Below, piece after piece: positions 59,941 through 64,000 of a stretch of 64,000 nt of DNA. Position numbers and translations under genes: made by a program. Origin of the DNA: Saprospiraceae bacterium (GTDB lineage: Bacteria; Bacteroidota; Bacteroidia; Chitinophagales; Saprospiraceae); NCBI GenBank assembly GCA_016714785.1, contig JADKCC010000062.1:75477-139476 (forward strand), written 5' to 3'. How positions within the stretch are numbered: the first letter of the stretch is position 1; each line of letters opens with the position of its first letter. Below the pieces are notes generated by a model that was not told the origin of the DNA, did no database searches, and saw only the letters and a program-made list of their open reading frames with translations.

Positions 59941-61590
59941 ATGAAAAATATTTTAATTTTAATTATATTTGTTTTAGTTATTTCTACTCATTTGTATGCT
60001 CAGGATTTCACGAAAGTGGAATATTTTGGAGTGCATCAACCAATATGGTCATATATATCTTATGATAGCAATTTTGTCAACCATCCATTTGACCCATATT
60101 CCTCACACTATTCTGGAAAAATTACAGTAGATATTAAAGCGGTTAATAATCAAATTATTATTTTAGAACAAACTGTGACACCTGCTAATTTCCTTGGTTT
60201 AGACGGGTGTATGGTTCACAGTATTAATAAAAACTCTGGTTTGCCAAATTGGGTGTATTCTGACAATTATTATTCTGGAAAGCGACATAGAGAATATTTC
60301 TTAGGAAGCTTGCTTAATATTAATCAGGAATCAGGGGAAGTGTCCTTTTCCTCAATAAGAGATAATTCTCACATTTTGGAAGATAGACCTGGTCTTGATT
60401 TTACGGGTCGTCCCTCAAAAAGAATTATTTCGCTTAAAAATGGAAATGAAATCAGCAATCTGTTTAATGATGATTTAGCAGATACACTTTTCTACCCAAT
60501 TCAGAATTTAAATGGAAGAAACTCGAAGAGTACATTTTTTGCACAAACAGAAAGAATATATAGAGACACATCAATACAGCTAATTGTACGCTTTTACGAA
60601 TATGAGCAAGGTTGCGAAAACTTTTACACTAAAATAGATTCATTTATATTTGATACGGGCATCAATGAAGATTTTCCGCCTCTTGCTTCGACCCCATGGA
60701 TTGATCATCTTGACGGAGAAAAATTAAAATATCTGTTTTATATTAATAATCCATACCAAGATACCATCTCTATTGAAAAAATGTACCTAAAAGAATTGGC
60801 ATTTGAGGACGGTAGAGTTAGAGAAATAGCAAGTATAGATATGAGTGATTTGATTACTTTTCCTAATTATTTAGATAATTTGCCGCGTACAAGTAGCTTT
60901 CAAGGGCATACATTTATAACACAAATAAGAAGATTTCCTAATTGGGATGAGTACTTTATGTTCGCTTGGTATGACCAAGATTATAATCAAATGTCACATA
61001 TACTGAACTTAAAATATAATGACAAAACATATTACAATATATACCCAATCAGCGTAAATCAAAATGAATTAAAGTTTTTTTCACAAAACTACAATGGGAA
61101 TTTAATAGAATTGACTTTATTTAGTCATGCTAAAAACAGTAATACATTAGATTCAATAACTAGTATAGTAATAGATACTAAAGGAAAAAATTTCGGAGGA
61201 ATTTTTGATTTTAAAATTTTAGGTGTCGATGAAATAATACTTCAAACGCGGTTTTCATTTGACAATAGTGCAACTGGAAGAACAAGCAACTATATGCAAT
61301 ACTCATTATTTGAAATGCCAGGCTATGGAATTACAAAAACAATAGAAGATAGGTTTTCAATAAAGGAATTAAAAATCACTCCTAACCCAACGCATAATCT
61401 CATAAAAATCGAATGTGAGGGCATACAAAATAGCAGTATAATTCAACTGTACGATCAAAGAGGGCAATTAGTCAAGGAAATGAAATTTCAAGATGAAATT
61501 GATGTGTCGGATTTGAGAAGTGGAATGTACTATCTAAGGATAATGGACAATAAAAATGTATATGAAATTCAGCGGTTTGTGAAGATATGA
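59941..61590 (+). CDS. Hypothetical T9SS-sorted secreted protein
   Basis: Protein of 549 aa. Signal peptide (ILILIIFVLVISTHLYAQ), a ~450-residue middle without a domain I recognise (propeller-like composition, rich in Asn, Tyr, Ile and Asp), and a type A T9SS sorting domain at the end (ITPNPTHNLIKIE, IIQLYDQRGQLVKEM, GMYYLRIMDNKN, RFVKI). ATG 59941 is chosen over the frame's earlier ATGs, which overlap the upstream gene, because the signal peptide begins there. Probably expressed with the Cys-rich lipoprotein gene. Confidence 0.8.
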   Translation: MKNILILIIFVLVISTHLYAQDFTKVEYFGVHQPIWSYISYDSNFVNHPFDPYSSHYSGKITVDIKAVNNQIIILEQTVTPANFLGLDGCMVHSINKNSGLPNWVYSDNYYSGKRHREYFLGSLLNINQESGEVSFSSIRDNSHILEDRPGLDFTGRPSKRIISLKNGNEISNLFNDDLADTLFYPIQNLNGRNSKSTFFAQTERIYRDTSIQLIVRFYEYEQGCENFYTKIDSFIFDTGINEDFPPLASTPWIDHLDGEKLKYLFYINNPYQDTISIEKMYLKELAFEDGRVREIASIDMSDLITFPNYLDNLPRTSSFQGHTFITQIRRFPNWDEYFMFAWYDQDYNQMSHILNLKYNDKTYYNIYPISVNQNELKFFSQNYNGNLIELTLFSHAKNSNTLDSITSIVIDTKGKNFGGIFDFKILGVDEIILQTRFSFDNSATGRTSNYMQYSLFEMPGYGITKTIEDRFSIKELKITPNPTHNLIKIECEGIQNSSIIQLYDQRGQLVKEMKFQDEIDVSDLRSGMYYLRIMDNKNVYEIQRFVKI

Positions 61591-61617
61591 TGTGATAATT
61601 TGAACCTGCGACAACAA

Positions 61618-61665
61618 GCGATTTTACGACAGCCGCCCCTATCGGGAGCGGCCGTCGTAAATCGC
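61618..61665. other. GC-rich hairpin, REP-like
   Basis: GCGATTTTACGACAGCCGC pairs with GCGGCCGTCGTAAATCGC with one bulge and one mismatch, loop CCCTATCGGGA. No T-run follows. GC content is far above the surroundings. It may terminate the T9SS gene (28 bp upstream) or be a REP-type repeat. Confidence 0.6.
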
Positions 61666-61682
61666 ATCCGTTAAAAACATTA

Positions 61683-61754
61683 TAGTAAATACTTAAAAGA
61701 GATTATAAAAAATAAAATGCTTCTATAAACACTTAAAATAATTGTATTAATAAA
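61683..61754 (+). repeat. Vestigial 21-bp modules
   Basis: Two units (61713-61733, 61734-61754) match units 58444-58485 of the larger array at 40 of 42 positions; a 19-nt and a partial unit precede them. Confidence 0.82.
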
Positions 61755-61877
61755 AGGCTCTATGTGGAATAGTGGGTAAAATATATAAATAGTTGTAACT
61801 TAGTGTTATGAATAGTGAGGAAATATTTAGAATGGCCTTACGAAGCTGACCCCCTGCATGGCGTTTAAGTTGACCCC

Positions 61878-62960
61878 TTAAAACTTCATAGCAATGGATG
61901 AAGCCACAAATGTGTTCTTGTCCTTTGGTGTAGTCGATTGTTCAAATATGGCATCTTTACTGCTTAGGTATCTTAGCTCCAATCTACACACAAGATTCGA
62001 CGAAGGATGATAATCTACGTTGTAAGAAATTCCAGCTGTTTTAAATCCAATCGGACTTGATGTGGATATGATGATAGACGATGGATCGTGATAATATTCG
62101 CCACGCAATGCAGTATTCCATTGGTCACTGATCTTGTACTGTAAGATACCGACAGGGCTCCACCAAGCTACATAGTGGGCACTTTTAACTTGTTCTTGCT
62201 GGTAGCCAAAATCAAATCCTGCGATGATCCCTACTTTGTCCGAAAACCAAGACTGTAGATAAAGATTATTAAAATATCGCATCCTTCGTTGTGCATCGGC
62301 ATCATCTGTACCTACAAATGTACTCCAATTGAACAACGTTTTATCCGTTGGTTTATACACTACTTGGGTACCGAATGACAGTAAATTATTGCCTTCTACT
62401 CGCTGAATACGTTGCCAGCCATTACACACCAATGCCAAAATGGTCCACTGTTGATTGACTTCATAACTCACTTTTGCGCCTGATAAAAAATAAGGTGAAT
62501 TTTCAGCCAATAACGATCTAGTCAATGTCCAATTATCAGCCGATATAGCAGACTCAAATCCTATATGAGAAGGAAAGATGCCTGCATCCAACCATATTTT
62601 TTTATTTTTACTTAAGGCGATACCAACATTAGCTTCCAATATATTTTTAATTACACCTTGCTCTGCGGCATAGTTATCAATGACATAAGTGCCCGATTGT
62701 AATGCTAGATTTGCCCTATAATGATCATTTGTCACAGCCGCTTTGATAAAAGCTAGATTAACATTAAACTCATTGTGCCTGTTGTGATTATATAAAAAAG
62801 GCTGTCTAATGTTGCCCTGAGGCTTACTAAAATCATAAGCATAAAATATATCCACAAATCCTGAAATATCTACTTGCCATTTTTTATTGAAAAGCGAATC
62901 TTGACCAAAAAGATTAAAACCAACGAATATTAACAACACACTAAAACTTACATTTTTCAT
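61878..62960 (-). CDS. BBP2-type outer-membrane beta-barrel porin
   Basis: Outer-membrane protein of 360 aa resembling the OmpL-like beta-barrel porin-2 family. Signal peptide (FSVLLIFVGFNLFGQ), then VDISGFVDIFYAYDFSKPQG, NEFNVNLAFIKAAV, LDAGIFPSHIGFESAI and SPYFLSGAKVSYEV; amphipathic strands alternate to the terminal Phe (SSIAMKF). Its ATG shares a base with the stop of the RCK_C fragment upstream (TAATG), suggesting coupled translation. Confidence 0.87.
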   Translation of the reverse strand: MKNVSFSVLLIFVGFNLFGQDSLFNKKWQVDISGFVDIFYAYDFSKPQGNIRQPFLYNHNRHNEFNVNLAFIKAAVTNDHYRANLALQSGTYVIDNYAAEQGVIKNILEANVGIALSKNKKIWLDAGIFPSHIGFESAISADNWTLTRSLLAENSPYFLSGAKVSYEVNQQWTILALVCNGWQRIQRVEGNNLLSFGTQVVYKPTDKTLFNWSTFVGTDDADAQRRMRYFNNLYLQSWFSDKVGIIAGFDFGYQQEQVKSAHYVAWWSPVGILQYKISDQWNTALRGEYYHDPSSIIISTSSPIGFKTAGISYNVDYHPSSNLVCRLELRYLSSKDAIFEQSTTPKDKNTFVASSIAMKF

Positions 62961-63202
62961 TAATGATCATTATTTTTATTACCGAAAATATTTGACAATT
63001 CTGATACCTTTTCTTTTTTGGACAAAACTACAACAATATCTTTTACAAAGATTCTGGTTTCGCCTTCAGGAATGATAATTTGATTGTTTCTTTTTAACAA
63101 AATAATCCGTGAGTCCTTAGGAAGCGTTCGATCTTTATTGAGTTCTTTGATGAGTTTATTGGCAATGGTAGAGTTTGATTTTAGTATTGTGTAAAATGAA
63201 TA
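62960..63202 (-). pseudogene. Truncated RCK_C (TrkA-C) domain fragment
   Basis: Open frame of about 80 codons without a start: NSTIANKLIKELNKDRTLPK, RIILLKRNNQIIIPEG and TRIFVKDIVVVLSKK read as a TrkA C-terminal domain (typical RIxxIxRxGxxxxPxGxTxLxxGD layout). Such domains end K+ or anion transporters. An in-frame TAA lies directly before YSFYTILKSNS, and no transporter part follows upstream, so the gene is truncated. The stop overlaps the porin ATG. Confidence 0.6.
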
Positions 63203-63360
63203 TTATCAAAAGAACTTGAATTAAGACTATGCTTACCCTCAATAACTTATTTCAAGATCCACAGATTTAATTATGCATTTTTTTTTAGAAAACACATCAA
63301 CGACGTGGATAATTTGCGAAAAAACCTATTTTTGTGTATTAATATGTTAATCGATTCAAT

Positions 63361-63676
63361 ATGGAAGATAAAATCCAAGCATTTAGACAACCATTAGTAA
63401 CAGCTACAGGCATCATTCTTGGATTTATTCTGAACTTTGCATCCACTTTTGTAAGAACTGGAAAGTAAAAATGAGTGACGTACTGGCGTACTCAAAAAGT
63501 ATCTTAGTTGGAATCATTTTGTCTTATACTCGTATTATATGGGATACTAGAATGCAAACCCAAGAGATCAAGTGATTAATTACTATCAAAATACGCTATA
63601 TTTATTCATTTTTGGCGTAAGTGTATCCTTTGCAGGTGTCATGATGGATATGTTTACAAATTTTATGATTGAATAG
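63361..63676 (+). pseudogene. Decayed small membrane protein gene
   Basis: ATG 63361 opens MEDKIQAFRQPLVTATGI and a hydrophobic helix (IILGFILNFASTFV), then stops at TAA 63466. Another frame near the end reads LFIFGVSVSFAGVMMDMFTN before TAG 63674. The two parts resemble the first and last helices of a small multi-helix membrane protein seen in related bacteria (from memory, unnamed family); the middle is out of frame. At least two indels are needed to rejoin it. Confidence 0.55.
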
Positions 63677-63827
63677 TTAAAAGGACAAACTCTGCATTGG
63701 TCGCAGATTGTATCTGCGATCTATATTCTGGTGCAATTCATGACATTTTAAACTTAGGTTTAAATTTCTCAAAAATGACAATACAAAGATAGTATAAAAT
63801 TTTTATTCATTAGCTATATAGTTAGAT

Positions 63828-63862
63828 GAAAAAGCGCATCACCGGTATTGTTGTGATGCGCT
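63828..63862 (-). terminator. Rho-independent terminator (minus strand)
   Basis: AGCGCATCAC (63833-63842) and GTGATGCGCT (63853-63862) form a 10-bp stem; on the minus strand it is followed by TTTTTCAT. It lies downstream of the partial minus-strand gene at the window end. Confidence 0.8.
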
Positions 63863-63914
63863 ATGGATTGTTATGGTATAATAACGCATTAAAAATGCTT
63901 AATGTATGGGATAT

Positions 63915-64000
63915 TTATAACTTAATATCATGAACCAAAGAATCTATTTTCCAAACACCATTTATCTTACTCATATAGTAGTTTTCGTAACAAGTAATCT
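63915..64000 (-). CDS. 3' end of an unidentified gene, possibly SnoaL/NTF2-like
   Basis: About 27 codons to TAA 63915 at the window edge: ENYYMSKINGVWKIDSLVHD then IKL. The pattern YYMSKxNGxWKIDSL resembles the last strand of SnoaL/NTF2-like domains (weak). It is supported as coding by the terminator 50 bp downstream. Confidence 0.4.
   Translation of the reverse strand, partial: ITCYENYYMSKINGVWKIDSLVHDIKL

Noticed and set aside
61618..61665. Integron attC site
   Set aside because: The hairpin is GC-rich, but I see no integrase-type core sites at its ends and no cassette series; kept only as a REP-like hairpin.

Overview
The window is AT-rich chromosomal DNA from a member of the phylum Bacteroidota, probably of the Saprospiraceae/Chitinophagales type (phylum firm, family is inference). 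Evidence: SusC/SusD pairs, a FecI-FecR-TonB receptor trio, several very long surface proteins with type IX secretion system (T9SS) C-terminal sorting domains of both type A and type B, SprB/HYR/PKD-like adhesin repeats, and repeated TAnnTTTG promoter -7 boxes in front of genes. No rRNA, tRNA or CRISPR array was seen.

Layout. 1-4.1 kb: 3' part of ffh, then a T9SS-sorted thioredoxin/SprB-repeat protein whose signal peptide is interrupted by stops. 4.1-6.7 kb: a gene-free accessory stretch with an array of degenerate 21-bp modules, split by an IS256-family element with an 8-bp target duplication and flanked on both sides by copies of a dispersed repeat. 6.9-13.5 kb: CvfB-like S1 protein, yajC, an ECF sigma/anti-sigma/TonB receptor locus and an NlpC/P60 hydrolase. 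13.5-16.4 kb: a three-layer nest (short inverted-repeat element, ISKra4-like IS, second IS256 copy), each IS with its own 8-bp duplication. 16.5-27.1 kb: biotin carboxylase, an 1800-residue type B T9SS adhesin and a frameshifted BNR/FN3/CUB-like surface protein. 27.2-35.3 kb (minus strand): a candidate ncRNA, then a likely five-gene operon in the order DUF2064 transferase, SusC, SusD (frameshifted), sodium:solute symporter, metallophosphoesterase-like protein. 35.5-42.7 kb: 6-pyruvoyl-tetrahydropterin synthase-like, folE, fabD, AlgH/YqgE, Hsp70 (HscA-like), acyl-CoA carboxylase carboxyltransferase, DUF1573.

43.0-44.35 kb is about 1.3 kb of near-pure homopolymer runs lying exactly between the two arms of what looks like one transcription terminator; it is almost certainly not coding and may be an assembly artefact. 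44.4-49.7 kb: Omp28-like T9SS protein, cysS, gatB, a DUF3667 protein. 49.9-55.3 kb: a giant cohesin- plus dockerin-bearing T9SS protein with one homopolymer frameshift. 55.7-58.2 kb: flavin reductase-like protein, TolB-like lipoprotein, small HTH regulator. 58.2-61.8 kb: a perfectly phased 16-unit 21-bp array, a Cys-rich lipoprotein, a T9SS protein and a vestige of the same array. 61.9-64 kb: BBP2-type porin, a truncated RCK_C fragment, a decayed small membrane protein gene and the 3' end of a minus-strand gene.

Two themes stand out. First, 21-bp module arrays occur at three places, with exact 21-nt spacing but quite different unit sequences. Second, single-base indels (several at A-runs) break otherwise intact long genes and both kinds of transposase; either the assembly has homopolymer errors or these genes are decaying, and the sequence alone cannot decide.
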